From assembly GCF_016097555.1 (NCBI RefSeq), contig NC_054701.1, forward strand, positions 36,762,992-36,826,991: a DNA stretch of 64,000 nucleotides. Reading direction: 5' to 3'. The notes below the pieces were generated by a model. That model saw nothing but the letters and a program-made list of their open reading frames with translations. It was not told where the DNA came from and searched no databases. Positions within the stretch are counted from its first letter, which is position 1. Each line of letters opens with the position of its first letter. The DNA is from Gigantopelta aegis. Its lineage: Eukaryota; Mollusca; Gastropoda; Neomphalida; Peltospiridae. A program made the position numbers and the translations under genes. Positions 35,377-48,305 of the stretch are shown one piece after another.

Positions 35377-35749
35377 ATGCAAGCAGAACGCATGCGGCCA
35401 ACTGCAATGGAATAATCGTGTATGGTGTATGCCCAAAAAGCAAGCGGCGGACGCATCAGGCGCACGCACGCGCCGCATCCAATCTATATAAACAATAAGA
35501 GCTTTTCTGTACTGCAATATAGTTGTATTTTTACAAAATCGTAAAACAAATTGCACATGGTGTCAGCATATTTCATTTCTTTATATTTCAGTTACTGAAT
35601 TTCGTAAAGTCGGTAACTCAATTCCTGTCACAGACGAATATACAATTTCTGACAGAATTATGCTTTTTTTTCACCACCTGTTAACAGTAGGTGAGCCATT
35701 AAAACAGTTGTAACTTGAGACCACTCATGTCACTGCGACACAAACGCAC

Positions 35750-35965
35750 GCCGTCACGGAATACGGGCAAACCTGTCCTATCGGCCATCTGTAATCGGCG
35801 GTCACCTGCCTTAAGCGGCCACTTTTTTCCTTCCAAACGATTTATAATGTAAATGCACTTGTAATAAGCATTCACCTGTCTAATGCGGCCAGCGACTACC
35901 TAAACCGGATCCCAAATCGCTAAAATACCTGTATTAAGCGGCCACAGTAAGTGTTTACTGTTATA
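35750..35965. repeat. Repeat of CTTAAGCGGCCAC motifs
   Basis: CCTGCCTTAAGCGGCCACTT, CCTGTCTAATGCGGCCAGC and CCTGTATTAAGCGGCCACAG occur in a row. The same motif recurs at about 38625-38700 in both orientations (GTCTTAAGCGGCCGC and GACCGCTTAAGGCAGG). The ending ACAGTAAGTGTTTACTGT suggests the end of a small DNA transposon. Confidence 0.55.
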
Positions 35966-36004
35966 TAAAAGGGATATTTTAACAGCGATATTCGTTTCAT
36001 TTCA

Positions 36005-36215
36005 ATTCAAATTATTTTCGTGCTTATATCCAATTAAGGTTCAAGCACGCTGTCCTGGGCACACCTCAGCTATCTGGGCTGTTTGTTCAGGACAGTGGGT
36101 TAGTGGTTAGTGAGAGAGAAGAGGGTGTAATGGTCTTACACCTACCCATTGAGTCGTTAAAACTCGCTCTGGGTGGGAGCCGGTACCGGGCTGCGAACCC
36201 TGTACCTACCGAGGC
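36005..36215 (-). mobile_element. Second tRNA-derived SINE family, 5'-truncated
   Basis: It shares CAATTAAGGTTCAAGCACGC, GACAGTGGGTTAGTGG, AACTCGCTCTGGGTGGGAGC and GGGCTGCGAACCCTGTACC with 16955-17208. A further fragment (CCAATTAAGGTTCAGGCACG) is at 7985. Confidence 0.75.
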
Positions 36216-36280
36216 CGGTCAACAGCGATACGGTGCAACAAATAACCGATCTTCACACTTTTAGTAATATTATAGTCGTG

Positions 36281-36388
36281 GGCCCCGTCCCACGAAGCGA
36301 ACTTAGCCCTACGATCAATTTAAGTGCATAGGGTAGCTATGCGCTTACGGAAATCTTAGGGCTAAGATCGCTTCGTGGAATGGGGCCC
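36281..36388. mobile_element. Short palindromic element, GGGCCCCGTCCCACGAAGCG ends
   Basis: The left GGGCCCCGTCCCACGAAGCG and the right CGCTTCGTGGAATGGGGCCC form inverted ends, with TTAGCCCTACGA / TCTTAGGGCTAA inside. A related, worn copy is at about 52756-52850 (GGGCCCCGTTTTACGAGGCG). Confidence 0.65.
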
Positions 36389-38288
36389 TGTTCAGTTGTT
36401 TAGTTTTTTGCAAATGTTACGTTTAATTCCTATTCAATCCTTGTTTTCTTTATATTTGCATGAAAACAAACCTAAACCCCGGCAGGTTTTATATACAATT
36501 CATCATATAAAATGCACGAAGTTGACTATTTCCATTTCACAAAAATCTCTGTATGTTTTGAATGCAGATTCGTTATCCTATAAATAACTAAGGCTATTTG
36601 AAAGCATCACTCTATAGTGTGTTTCAAACTAATGTTCTTTTCCACCTTCCTAGCGGAATATATTGTAGTATGACCTATATTTAATAAACAATTTGGAAAC
36701 ATAAGTCAATAAACAATTCAGGCGCGGATTCAGGCGGGGAGTCCAGGTCACACGCCCCCCTCTATTTTTGTCAAATAATATATATTAGAGAATACACAAA
36801 CAATGAAAACTTATCCCATCCACCTGTTCAAAGCAACAACGGGTTTTGGGCCCCGCTATTAAAACACTTCTGGATCCGCGCATGCCATGTCATTAATGTA
36901 ATGTACTGACACAAAAATAAATAAGTTTGGGTGCTGTTGTGGATAAAATACTGTAAAGTAACTATAAGATAGGTTAATACATTATGACTGTCAGGTTATA
37001 TGTCCATGAATAATATATAATATTTATTATTTACTAATGCACGGGCAAGTGTTCATCTGATGGCTACGCTCCCTTTTAGTGAGGGGGGCTGGGGTGAGGT
37101 CTTAATCTTGTGATGTTCATTGTGACACATTGCACACACACGTGGCCAGAATATTGTATACCCGCGATTGGTGGAGGCGTGGCCTTCTGCCCAACCCAAC
37201 ACCCACCTCTGGCTTCGTATGTAGGTGTATTTTATATGGTTTTATATTGACTGTCCGTGTTTTGTAATACACGTTTATATTTGTTCAATTGATAGGTTGT
37301 TTGATAGTGACTGATAGTGAATGTCATGGGAATAAATTGTTTTACTCAAATAATAATAATATATTGAATGTCCAGTAATACATTTTCTGTGAACTTATAT
37401 ACCCTTCTATACTTGTATTTCATGTGGTTTACACAATGCTACAACAGCACGTGCAATCATAGATTATACTTCGAAATTAATATGTTATCGACTTGATATG
37501 TACAAGCAATGTTATCGTATTTGGACATTCAGGGCCGTATTTAGGGGATAGGTAAGTTGTGGAACCCCCGAAAAAGTCTGAACAATAGCTTTTTGGTTTA
37601 CAAAATTGCTTTGCGCATTACAAAAGTACACCCCTATCACCAGCACCACCACCACCACCAAGCACCACCATATATACTATAGATTTGACCACAAGGGATT
37701 CCAATTAAAAGAAAACAATTGTGGAAAGGGAAGGGCCTCCCAAGTCTAACACTGTGGACTCTGTAACACCCCGACCTTGTGCAAGCTGATTTTTGTTTGT
37801 TACTACACCCCAGTTGTGTTAGATTAAGTACGGTATGTAAATATATATAATTTATAAAATAAAAATCAAATAATTAATGTATTAGCAAAATTAATTCAAT
37901 ATACTGCATATACATGGAATGGTTACATTTCTATTTCTACGTATATGTTTAAAGAAAAGGTTAGACAAAGCTGGTACACATTTCACATTGCAAAACATTC
38001 ATAACCTTGATTCACTGAAACAGGCTATAATGGCCTTCACGTAGCCTCGTATCCTAATATTTTGTTATGCAAATAGTCTTAGTTATTTATAGGAGAACGA
38101 ATCTGCATTCAAAACATACAGAGATTTTTGTAACATGGAAATAAGTCAACTTCGTGTATTTTAGATGATGAATTGTATATAAAACCTGTCGGGGTTTGGG
38201 TTTGTTTTCATGCAAATGTAAAGAAAACAAGGATTGAATAGGAATTAAACGTTGCAAAAAAGTTAGAGTCTAAACAATTGAACAGGAC
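36387..38288. mobile_element. 1.9-kb element with ~215-bp inverted ends
   Basis: The left arm (36387-36602) starts CCTGTTCAGTTGTTTAG and the right arm (about 38062-38288) ends CTAAACAATTGAACAGG. In between the arms share, in opposite orientation, blocks such as TTTAATTCCTATTCAATCCT, GATTCGTTATCCTATAAATA and CAGGTTTTATATACAATTCA. The 1.46-kb centre is AT-rich with no convincing frame. No target duplication was found, and the left arm abuts the palindromic element at 36281. Confidence 0.7.
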
Positions 38289-38617
38289 TATAGTACCCAT
38301 TCAGTCCCAACATTTCAATTAAGAAAGTATGAATCTGGCATGCATCTAGCTGCCTCTGGGTAGGCTACGCTTGACATATATAGATTCACTTACTATTACA
38401 ATACACCGCATGAAGTAGGATTTAAATAATTAAATGCAAAAAATCAAAGAAACTTGTTGAGAACGGTTAATTTAATGCATTCCAGTTGCATTTTTTCTGA
38501 AGGAGGCGACATATCAAAAGTTGATTTATTGTCAACTGTAAAGCACACATCCGTTAATTAGGAGTACAGACGGTAAAACAAGAAACAACAACAGCTGTTT
38601 TAAAAACTCTATATGTG

Positions 38618-38702
38618 GCAACCTGTAATCAGCGATCACCTGTCTTAAGCGGCCGCTTTTTATCTACTGCCTTGTGTGACCGCTTAAGGCAGGTTTGACT
38701 GT
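38618..38702. repeat. Short inverted copy of the CTTAAGCGGCC repeat
   Basis: CACCTGTCTTAAGCGGCCGC is followed within 40 bp by its rough complement GACCGCTTAAGGCAGGTTTG and GACTGTAT. Related to 35750-35965. Confidence 0.5.
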
Positions 38703-39760
38703 ATATTATTTCATTGGAACATTATCTATTGGATACATATCCATTTGTTGTTGTTTATACTTACATGTGTATTTTCATACATATGTTTGTTGTTGTTTTT
38801 GTTTGGGTTTTGTGTTTGGATTTTTTGTTGTTGTTATTTGGGGGGGGGGTTGGGGGAGGCTGGGGTGGGTGGGTAAGAAGCACTGTCACATTTATCACCA
38901 TGACATGATTGGTAGTATTAACTGCGCTATGGAAGTTTGACCCCGCCGACCTCTGCGAGTGCTGGTCCCCATGTGGTGTAGGGATGGCAACGTTCTCCAT
39001 GAGAGTGGATAATACATTACACAGCATTCAATCACCAGCCTCTTAACATTTTAAAAACAAGTTCAATAACATCGATCTGTGATATTAATTCATATGTTTG
39101 TTTTCATTCTATATGTGATGTTATTAGTCATGATTTAATTGTTTGAAAAGGACAGCTCTGTACACCTTTTCTTCTAAGATTTGACCATACGTTTTATTTT
39201 ATGTTGTTGGAAAAAACAATTAATTGACTCTTTAATTGATGTACAGCCTGTTATGGATCTCCCATGGCTGTCCTATTAAGAACGAACACCTAATAGTGGA
39301 TCATGGAAGCGATCACGACTTTGCCCAATACATCTTTTCAACTCTGCCTTGTGCAGAAATACGATTTTGATCACTGAATACGGTTTTGTGATTCAGTTTC
39401 TTTAATTGATGTAACTATGCGCTGGATGTCATTAAGCGTCCGTTCGTGTATTGAATATATATAAAAAAAAAAAAAAAAATCTTATAAAATTTGAAACAGT
39501 GTAATAAAGTAGTTTTAAACATTCATTCATTATTCAACATACATTGTTTTGATAAAATGTTTGTATCGACTTTCGGACATTCACATTCCTTTTTCGATTT
39601 CTATTTCTATTTATGCTATTAAACATTCATTCATTTTACTGACCCAGCCAGATGTTGTTTGGTATAAGTGTAAGAAGGAGCTTTGTCTTACCAAACCAGA
39701 CCATTTACAATACGGCGGTTGTGATACAACTCGGTTACAAGCTCCAGTTGTACAGTCAGG

Positions 39761-39822
39761 AGCGGGTCGTAGTCCAGTGGTGCGCGGTCGTTTTAGGATC
39801 GATCCCTGTCGGTGGGCTCATA
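39761..39822 (+). mobile_element. SINE head fragment
   Basis: AGCGGGTCGTAGTCCAGTGG then TTAGGATCGATCCCTGTCGG: A-box- and B-box-like pieces, with the body lost. Confidence 0.55.
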
Positions 39823-39949
39823 TTTTTATGTTACCGGCACTTTTCAGGACACCAGTAGAAGCGGCTACGCGCTTTTGGCTCTAGGGATTCCAATATTAAT
39901 GTATAGATTTAAAAATTTATATTCGACACCATTCTTTCAAACTGAGCCA

Positions 39950-40158
39950 GTGGCGCGTGAGTGTGTGGGTGGGGGAGACACGGGGGCCATGGCCCCCCAT
40001 CAAACCCTTTTTAAAAAAAAAACAAGTGAAAACTGTATTAAATTTTATTAAAGCATACATACACATACACATACATACATACATACATAGTGTGGGTTGG
40101 CCCTCCCCAATATTGGTTCCTCCCCTCAATGTAAAATCCTAGCTATGCCAGTGCACTG
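39950..40158. mobile_element. Poly-C element with CCAGTG ends
   Basis: It starts AGCCAGTGGCGCGTGAGTG, holds GGCCCCCCATC and a TACATACATACA tract, and ends AGCTATGCCAGTGCACTG. Related in style to 62.7 kb and 14.49 kb. Confidence 0.55.
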
Positions 40159-41312
40159 AGCCTATTAAACTTTGCTACTGTATTACACAGCGAACAACTG
40201 GCCATTTGTGACATTTGGCTTACACCTGACAGTGGTTTATGAATGCAGCCATCAAAACTGTCTAAATATCCATTGATCTCGGTGCTATGAAGATTGACAT
40301 TTGTCAAACAGGACTTGAGAGTGGCCGTCCTCTTACAAACGAAGTAGAAAGAATGGGGTCGAATTTACGAAACCTTTTTAAAAATTATTAAACGCAGGTG
40401 TTTAAGTATTGTAAATATAAGACAAAAGCAGGTGTCATAAATTCAGCATTGAATGTTTAACGACATCCCAACACGAAAACACGTCATCTATGTCAAACAA
40501 ACATAAATATATAACAGAATTCCAGATGTCAATATAAGAATTCAAAAGTTAAATTAAAACACACGGCAAACAGCTAGTGCAAAAATACAAATATCACAGG
40601 TAAGTAAAATTTAAATTTAGAATAAAATTCAGTGTCTCTCAAATATGTCAACACAAATTTAGGGTATATGATGACTACACTCCACCAAAATGCGGTGAAC
40701 CGAATCGTCATGTGGAATGGCAGTCCTCCTATATACGAGCACCTGACATTGATTCACGGGAGCACTGACGAATCTCGTGGAATCTGACTTGCGCCATTTT
40801 TTAAATATATTTTTATTTTATTTTTTTAATACAAACTTGAATATGCTAGCTAATGGTTTTGTCCTTCAGTATCCATGTATCGGGAGCTTTGGAGAAATTG
40901 AACAAATATCGAAAGATATCCTAAAAATCATGAACTGAAGCAGAGTACAGGAACGGTTTTATCAAAATAGAAATACTGCAACTTCAGCATTCATCTTATC
41001 ATCCAGTCCATATTTCTGCATTGTCTTTGTTATTGTTGAGGCTTTAAGAAGTAACTGGTAACACTAATATACAATGAAAGATGTACTCTCGAAAGCTTCC
41101 CAGCGCAGGCCTGTAGAAAAGATATCTAAAGTGGGTGGCACAATCATTAGTGATGGGTAGGGGTACAAGTCAGAGTCCCATTTCACAAAACATAAGTCTA
41201 GTTTTGCACATAAACGTAAATTTACAGTCCCCGCTCCCTGGTTCCTTCTAATCTGCAACGTGCAATTGATACGAACGCACCACGGCGTTACAAAACGCTA
41301 CTTAGACTTGAT

Positions 41313-41335
41313 TGGGGGGGGGGGGGGGGGGGGGG
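41313..41335. repeat. Poly-G run
   Basis: About 23 G in a row; part of a possible worn poly-G element. Confidence 0.85.
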
Positions 41336-41822
41336 AGGCTTAGTTTTAAAATAATGTGACAAATCGTTTACGAGTCCTCGCGGACAGAACATATCTATTG
41401 AACACCACGTCATGGAGTTCTAAAAGATTTTTATGACAACATAAAATTAGTGATAATATTATATACTAAATTATCTACTCAAATTGGTCCACCAATATAT
41501 TCCAGTATGATACAACACAATTACAGTGCATGTTTAAATAAAGAAATATGCCTATTCATACCATAAAAACAAATTCTTGGTGTGTAAATAATGTGTTTTT
41601 TTATACAAAACTGAATACAAACCAATATAATAATTAAAGTTAGTTTGATCGTTTGAATACCAATAAAACCCAATACAAAACAATTTCATTCCAATTTTGG
41701 CACCACTTTAACCTTTTTCACAGGAACTACCGTATATTGCCGTGTATCAGCCTACTAGTTTATAAAATATGCATGTTTACATCATATGCATTTAATTGTT
41801 TAAAAGTCTTCCTTTCTGTTAA

Positions 41823-42126
41823 GGCGGAACGTAGCCCAATGGTAAAGTGCTCGCTTGATATGCTGTCGATCTGGGATTGATCCCCGTCGGTGGGCCCATT
41901 GGGCTATTTCTCATTCCAGCCAGTGCACCACAACTGGTATATTAAATGTGCTATCCTGTCTGTGGGATGATGCACATAAAAGATCCCTTGCTACTAATGG
42001 AAAAATGTAGCAGGTTTCTTCTCTAAGACTATATGTAAAAATTAACAAATGTTTGACATCCAATAACCGATGATTGATAAATCAATGTGCTCTAGTGGTG
42101 TCGTTAAGCAAAAGAAACTTTTTAAA
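41823..42126 (+). mobile_element. Full-length SINE, subfamily A
   Basis: A box GTAGCCCAATGGTAAAGTGC, B box GGGATTGATCCCC, complete body and the tail GTGTCGTTAAGCAAAAGAAA. Confidence 0.87.
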
Positions 42127-42211
42127 ACTTCTTTTTGTTAAATACACAAAGGTTATGAAATACAAATATTATATAGGGCCTAGTTCATTGTACAGTATTT
42201 AGTCACAGTTC

Positions 42212-43143
42212 TTATAGGGACAGACCCTAGTTTCAACCTGTGAAAATTAACACTAAGTTTGGTTAATCTACAAACCTGTAACACATTTGGGTAAAGTTAC
42301 AATTGAGTGAAACATTAGTATGTGACTTTGAAATCGTAAAATACCCTCTAAAAATAGACTAAAACTCGACTCCATAACTGTTACTTTTAAATATACTGTT
42401 AAAAATATGAGAAATGCATTTTGTGATATTAAAAATACCACGATGACCAAAACCACTTCGAATGTACGGAAACTGATAATCTAAACCATAAAATCTAAGT
42501 AAAGTATGATTTCAATTATCAAAAAGGGTTCTAATAGTAAACAAATTGTCTTAGTGTTTAAAAACTAGGCAATCTGATTAAAATTAGCTCTACTGGGTCT
42601 ACCAGTAGATCTAACAGCATTGCGTGGACTCCCATGTTCAGGTGACATTTCATCTATAAATAACAATTTAAATATCGACCAATTACACTTCGCCTTATAA
42701 AGCGTTATTCGGGAGCATACAAATTCTAAAAATATCGAGCGAGACTATTTATGCAATAGGCGAACTTGTTGGTCAATTTCAACATTGAAAAAACAGGGGG
42801 TAAAGTGCAATAATAAACTCTGGATTGTATACTAGTATAAACAGATTTTATGGCTATACCATCACGGTTTTTTTTGTCTTGAAACTAATTTTATATAAAA
42901 TTTTATATTGCAATTAGTTTCCGGCATACTTTGTAATTCACCCGAATCATTTCGTATACGTTTGGCATAATCCCGAATGTTTTCAAATTCTTTTCAAATC
43001 ACTGGCATGATTTTGCAAGTAAGCTTTTGATTGGTCGAATGAAAGGTCAACTGGACATGAACTCCAACGGGCTGCCGTTAGATCCACTTGTAATAGTGGA
43101 GCTAATTTGAATTAGATTGAAAAACTAGGGTATGTCCCTTTAA
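42212..43143. mobile_element. TTAA-flanked small element, family 2 (interrupted)
   Basis: The left end is TTATAGGGACAGACCCTAGTTTC and the right end is AAAAACTAGGGTATGTCCCTTTAA, with a 550-bp Mutator-like element inserted near the right end. The terminal inverted repeat AGGGACA and the TTAA target suggest a piggyBac-type non-autonomous element. Other copies are at 20214-20542 and 23364-23742. Confidence 0.8.
42570..43119. mobile_element. Second Mutator-like small element, nested in a TTAA element
   Basis: It has the same ends as the 54.9 kb copy (CAATCTGATTAAAATTAGCT... and ...AATTTGAATTAGATTG) but is more diverged, and the interior is in the opposite orientation. AAAAACTAGG occurs at 42560-42569 and 43120-43129, a 10-bp target duplication. 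The duplicated bases are the inner end of the host element's right terminus. Confidence 0.85.
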
Positions 43144-43340
43144 ATATGTGTTTAAAATATGTAGCCATATTTACATCATTACTATATCATGATTCAAAAT
43201 CAAATTTCTATTAAATACATGCATAAAAACGTTATGACAACTCTCTTTCTATTAAGTACATGTATTAAAAAAATTTTTATGGCAACTTGCTACATTACAT
43301 TGAAATATGAAATTCACCTACAGTGTTCATGGAACACTAT

Positions 43341-45982
43341 TCAGTCACGTTCCACAAACACGACTTCGAAAGGTTTTGGCGTTCTGAAGAAACCTCCACC
43401 AGTAGCTTCGAAATCTGGTTTCACTCCGTCTGGTAGCGAAATCTTGAACTGCCTCATGTAGCCAGCCAGAAGTAGCACCAGTTCCGGTTTCGCTACAGAC
43501 TCCCCCAGACACACCCTACGTCCCGCCGAGAAAGGCAGCCAGCTGTCAGGTTTGGGTGCTATGGCGCCAGTTTCATCTAAAAATCTTTCTGGTTTGAAAT
43601 CCTCGACGTCTGTCCATTTGTCTGGGTCGTGGTGCATCATCCATAAGTTGAGGAGAACCATGGTTCCTTGTGGGATGTCATAGTCACCTGAAAATGGTAA
43701 AACAACCCATTAATAAAAATGCTCTGCAATATATACAAACGTGAAAGACCAGTTATGAATCATTTACTATTCTAGTTCAGTGAAGTGAGTTCTCTATTCC
43801 AAACTCTCTTAGCTTGTCCTTTAAAACGTGAAAGGCTACCTGAAAGAGCAGGTCCTGCTACTACTGCTGCTGTTGTTGCTGCTACTACTACTGTTACTAA
43901 TGCAGCAGCTGCTTGAGCTACTACAACTACCGGTAAACGGACAAAACCCCACCCGGAAAAAACCCCACTGGATAAAACCCCACTGGAAAAAACCCCACTC
44001 GGACATAACCCCACACAGAAAAAAACCCACTCGGACATAACCCCACTCATATATCTCAATATATAACAAAATCGTATATACAGTATTTATTTTTTATTGA
44101 AACAAGTGTAATCTAGCCTACTTCCACCTCACACAGTGGCCGATGCCTTTCAGAACTTCCGAAATGGACTTGATGTCATCCCGTCTGTCAGTGCAGAGGT
44201 TATGGAGCTTCGTCTGCAGCTTCTTTATGTGGTGTCGTACCCGTTTTTGCAGGTTGAGACCACCCTTGTTGTTCTTGATAACTTCCATAGTTGTATTTAC
44301 AGTTCTCAGGAAATGAATACTGACGTAGTATTCTTCAACCTTATAAGGGGTCCATCTGATGCAGAATTTATGACATACCCAATCAACAATGGGAAGCCCT
44401 AAATCCATGATTTCCTTGATCTCTTAGAAGAAAACCTGGCCTCCTTAATCTCTTGATCACAAAGTTCAGATAATCCTTTGTCATGGAGATCAATGCAATC
44501 AGTGCAACACTTGACTGATCAAAATACAAATGTAAACTTTATTCTTTATCATAATCTATTTTGTGAATTTTATTTATAATTTTATTCTTCCAAAACAGAA
44601 ATTTCAACTTTATTTCATATTTTTCAGTTTTATGTGTAAAATGGTCACAGTGGGGTTTTGTCCATTTTTCTCATTTATTGATGGGGTTATGTCCGAGTGG
44701 GGTTTTTTCCAGTGGGGTTATGTCTGGGTGGGTTTTTTTCCAGTGGGGTTTTATCCTGGATTCACCAACTACCATGGCGTCTTGCTGTTGTTACTACAAC
44801 TATTGCTACAACTGCGTCTGATTCTACTATTAATGCTGCTGCTACTACTACTACTACTCTTCTATTGCAACTACTATGACTCTTCTTGCAGCTGCTTCTA
44901 CAACTATTGTTACAATTGCTGCTGCTATTATTACTACTACTGCTGCTGCCCCTCGCCTCCAACAACAAAATCTCACCTATCTTGGTGTCGCAGGTGGTAG
45001 AGTGAGGAAGACCCAGGGGCACCACAGAAGACAATCTCATAACCTCGTGGAGTACGGCTTCAGTGTAGGGCAGCTGGTTTCGATAGGACAACATCATGGT
45101 GCCGTCTTTAGCTGTAAAAACCAAATTTTGAAAGATCAGTAACAATGCAGATAATGTGGAAAGAACAAAACCGTAATACGTAATCAAGGCCGTATCACTG
45201 CACAATGTAGAGTCCAATGGGCATTTGGAAAAATAGTGATTGATTCCATGAATCTCTATCTAGTGCCTCGTCTACAAGAGGACAGCCACCCCCGAAGAGA
45301 TCGTTTACTGGAGATTCCATCGCCGCCAGAAAGAGGACTGCCATTCTGAAGACAAAACTAGATTCATTATCTTTAAAACAATATAATAAAATCAAAACGA
45401 CAACAACATTTAAAATTGCTATTTTTAACAAAATCAACATTTTAAACAGATGTTCATGTACGGATCCAGTGGGTGCGCACCCCTCCAGTATTTAATGTAT
45501 GTATCGATTTGTTTTCTTTTCAGCGAGGAAGACATAATATCACCATTGCATGAGTGTTTCTGGAAAAATATTGCCTTTCTATAATGCATGTTAGTATACT
45601 TTGAAATACTGTAGGTGCCCCTTTTGGCATTGCACCGCTTCGTTAGAAAATTCTTACAGCCATGAATATATAATTTTTCACTCACGCAGAACTTGATCAA
45701 CTTCCTTGTGTATCTTCGACTGGACCTCAGGATATGACGCCAAGTACAATATTGTCCAGTCTAGCGTCAGACGTGTCGTGTCAATCCCAGCTAAGAAAAA
45801 ATAAACACATTAAAATCTATGTAGAAAGTTGGACCTGAAGATTTAGAAAAAAAACCCATAACATCTGTAACAGTTAAAAACATTATTTGGAGTACAATAC
45901 ACGCCTTTAACTAGGGGCTGTCACATTCCCCCACACCAACCTCCTCCCAAAAAAACAAAAAACAAAACAAAAAAAACAACCC

Positions 45983-46020
<38 letters not shown>

Positions 46021-48223
46021 AAATCTACAACAAAAGAACACCCACCCAAAGACGTTTCAAAACAAATAACAAAATAATCCCAAACAAAACAGAAAAGTGT
46101 CCTTTTAGTGTAGATTACACACCGTTAACAGCATTTTCTGACGCTCATTCACTAAGTCAGCTGCCATACCAACCCACCTTTTGACAAAAACAATCCTGTA
46201 CGTACCTCCGAAAATATCTGCGATAGTCTGCTTGACATGACCATCTGTAATCTTCGACATGGTCGCTTCATCCAGTTCCTCCATTGCCTCTTTCTGTGCC
46301 AACAAAATGCTGTCCGTGAAATCTCTGATATGTTCTGAAACCAACAAACACAACCCACTCCATCATTGAGAATCGCCAGAATAATGACGTCATAGCTTAC
46401 GATGGTTTTACGCTTTCGTAGCGCTAAGACAGCTTCGAAAATATGGGTCCAGAAGAATGGTGAATTATTCCAGAGGGGAATATGTGTTGGATGCAATGAA
46501 CAGTATACTACTATAATGCGAATCGGCCCAAAAAACTTTCTTATATTGCTAAATTTGGTGGTGGTGGTGGTGGTGTGTGTGTGTGTGTGTGTGGGGGGGG
46601 GGTCAAGTAGATACTATATGGTAGATACATTAACAAATCCAAATCGAAACAAAACATACCCGGTGACAACGTTTTTCTGTGTTCCACAATAAATGTATCC
46701 AAAATGTTAAAAATTTCGTCAAAGAGCTGAATCATTCTTTTCATCCGCTTGGTTGGACAGAGACGTAGCGGGGGGATAATATCCTCCAATGGTCCATTGC
46801 CAAAGATGGTTAAAAACTCGTCAAATGTGGATAGCATCTTCTTGAACATGGGGTCATCGACAGCATATCTGAAACGGAAGCGAATAGCAACATGTTTGTG
46901 TTTTCAATTGTAATGTCATCGTCATCTCGAAGGTAACGGAGTTGTGGTCAGTTTGACATTTTGAAGACACCAATACCATCTTGTTCTTAGTGAAGGCACC
47001 TCATACCATCTTGGTCTTAGTGGAAGCACCCCATACCATCTTGTTCTTATATCATAATGGCACCATGTACCATCTTTAGACAAGACACCCCAAACCACCT
47101 TGGGTATAGTGTGAAGCGTCCAATACCCACGTAGTCTCAGTATATGGTGTCCCGGACCCAATAAGTCTAATATCCTCCAACCCTATCTTATATATGCAAG
47201 TACAGAGAGCTTAGTGTTGAAATCCGGTAATTTCTGACAACCAAACGGTCGTTAAAAGACGTACCCACATTGGTATCAAGTGTGATACAAGATTCCGTAC
47301 CCCTTGGTCCCAATGTGTGTCATTCCATACCCCATTGCAATTACGACTCGGTCATTTTTACTTTTATATTTATATTATAATTTCAGATTGTTTTTATTAT
47401 AGTAGCGTCTTCAGAATAACATCAGATGCATATTGGAATAATATATATATACAACGATATACATGGCAGTATTGTTATTTCTTATGAACAAGATAAACTA
47501 CAACACCAAAATGACAAATATAATAACTCTAACCTCTAGCTACTATCGTCCAGGCTATTAAGAGATGAGTCTAGATAATAGATATTTGATAAATAATATA
47601 CTAACTCGACTAACGCGTCCAGTATCTCAACCACGGCATGGATTTTCGAAGCTGTTTTAGCTCTACGATATCGTAAAACCTTCGTAGACTATGACATGCA
47701 TCATTATGACGTTATAGTTTACGACAGTTTCACGATTAGATATTGTAGCGCTAAGACAGTTTCGAAAATATGTAACCTGCTAGCCAGATAGCAGTCAACA
47801 TGTTCAGAAAAAGCTCTCCATAGTTTGTCCATTTACGTTTGGTCGAAGCAGACTCCAAGCAGAATGTTGAGGGCAACGAGGGAATTGTATAAGTGAGGAT
47901 TCACTGGCTCCTTGATGCCTTTCAGCACTTCCACCACTTTATTGAGGGACTCGGTCATCCGAAGCTCCAGACGATTCCCACTGGTGTACAGTCTGCAACA
48001 GGATGATACAGCGGGTACAGCATTGAGTATAATTATTGTAGTTGGAATTTAGCTTGTGGTCTTTAACACACAATTAAACTTATACTAACACTAATAAACC
48101 AAACACATAAAATGAAAGCTATGCAAACACAGAGAACATACATTCATACTCATACATTTAGATAAACAGATACACAGTTAAAGAGATAAACAGATATATA
48201 GATAGACAGACAGACACACAGAC

Positions 48224-48305
<82 letters not shown>

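Larger units (their letters stand above)
38703..41822. other. Gene-free stretch
   Basis: TTG and G runs (38780-38870), a SINE head, one poly-C element and AT-rich DNA. Open frames are short and without recognisable motifs. Confidence 0.5.

Noticed and set aside
45195-45440. Minus frame with MAVLFLAAMESPVND, preceded by a CTTCAG acceptor, between P450 exons 8 and 9
   Set aside because: Exons 8 and 9 join perfectly without it (Leu-Pro-Lys at the border) and the peptide does not resemble a P450 segment.
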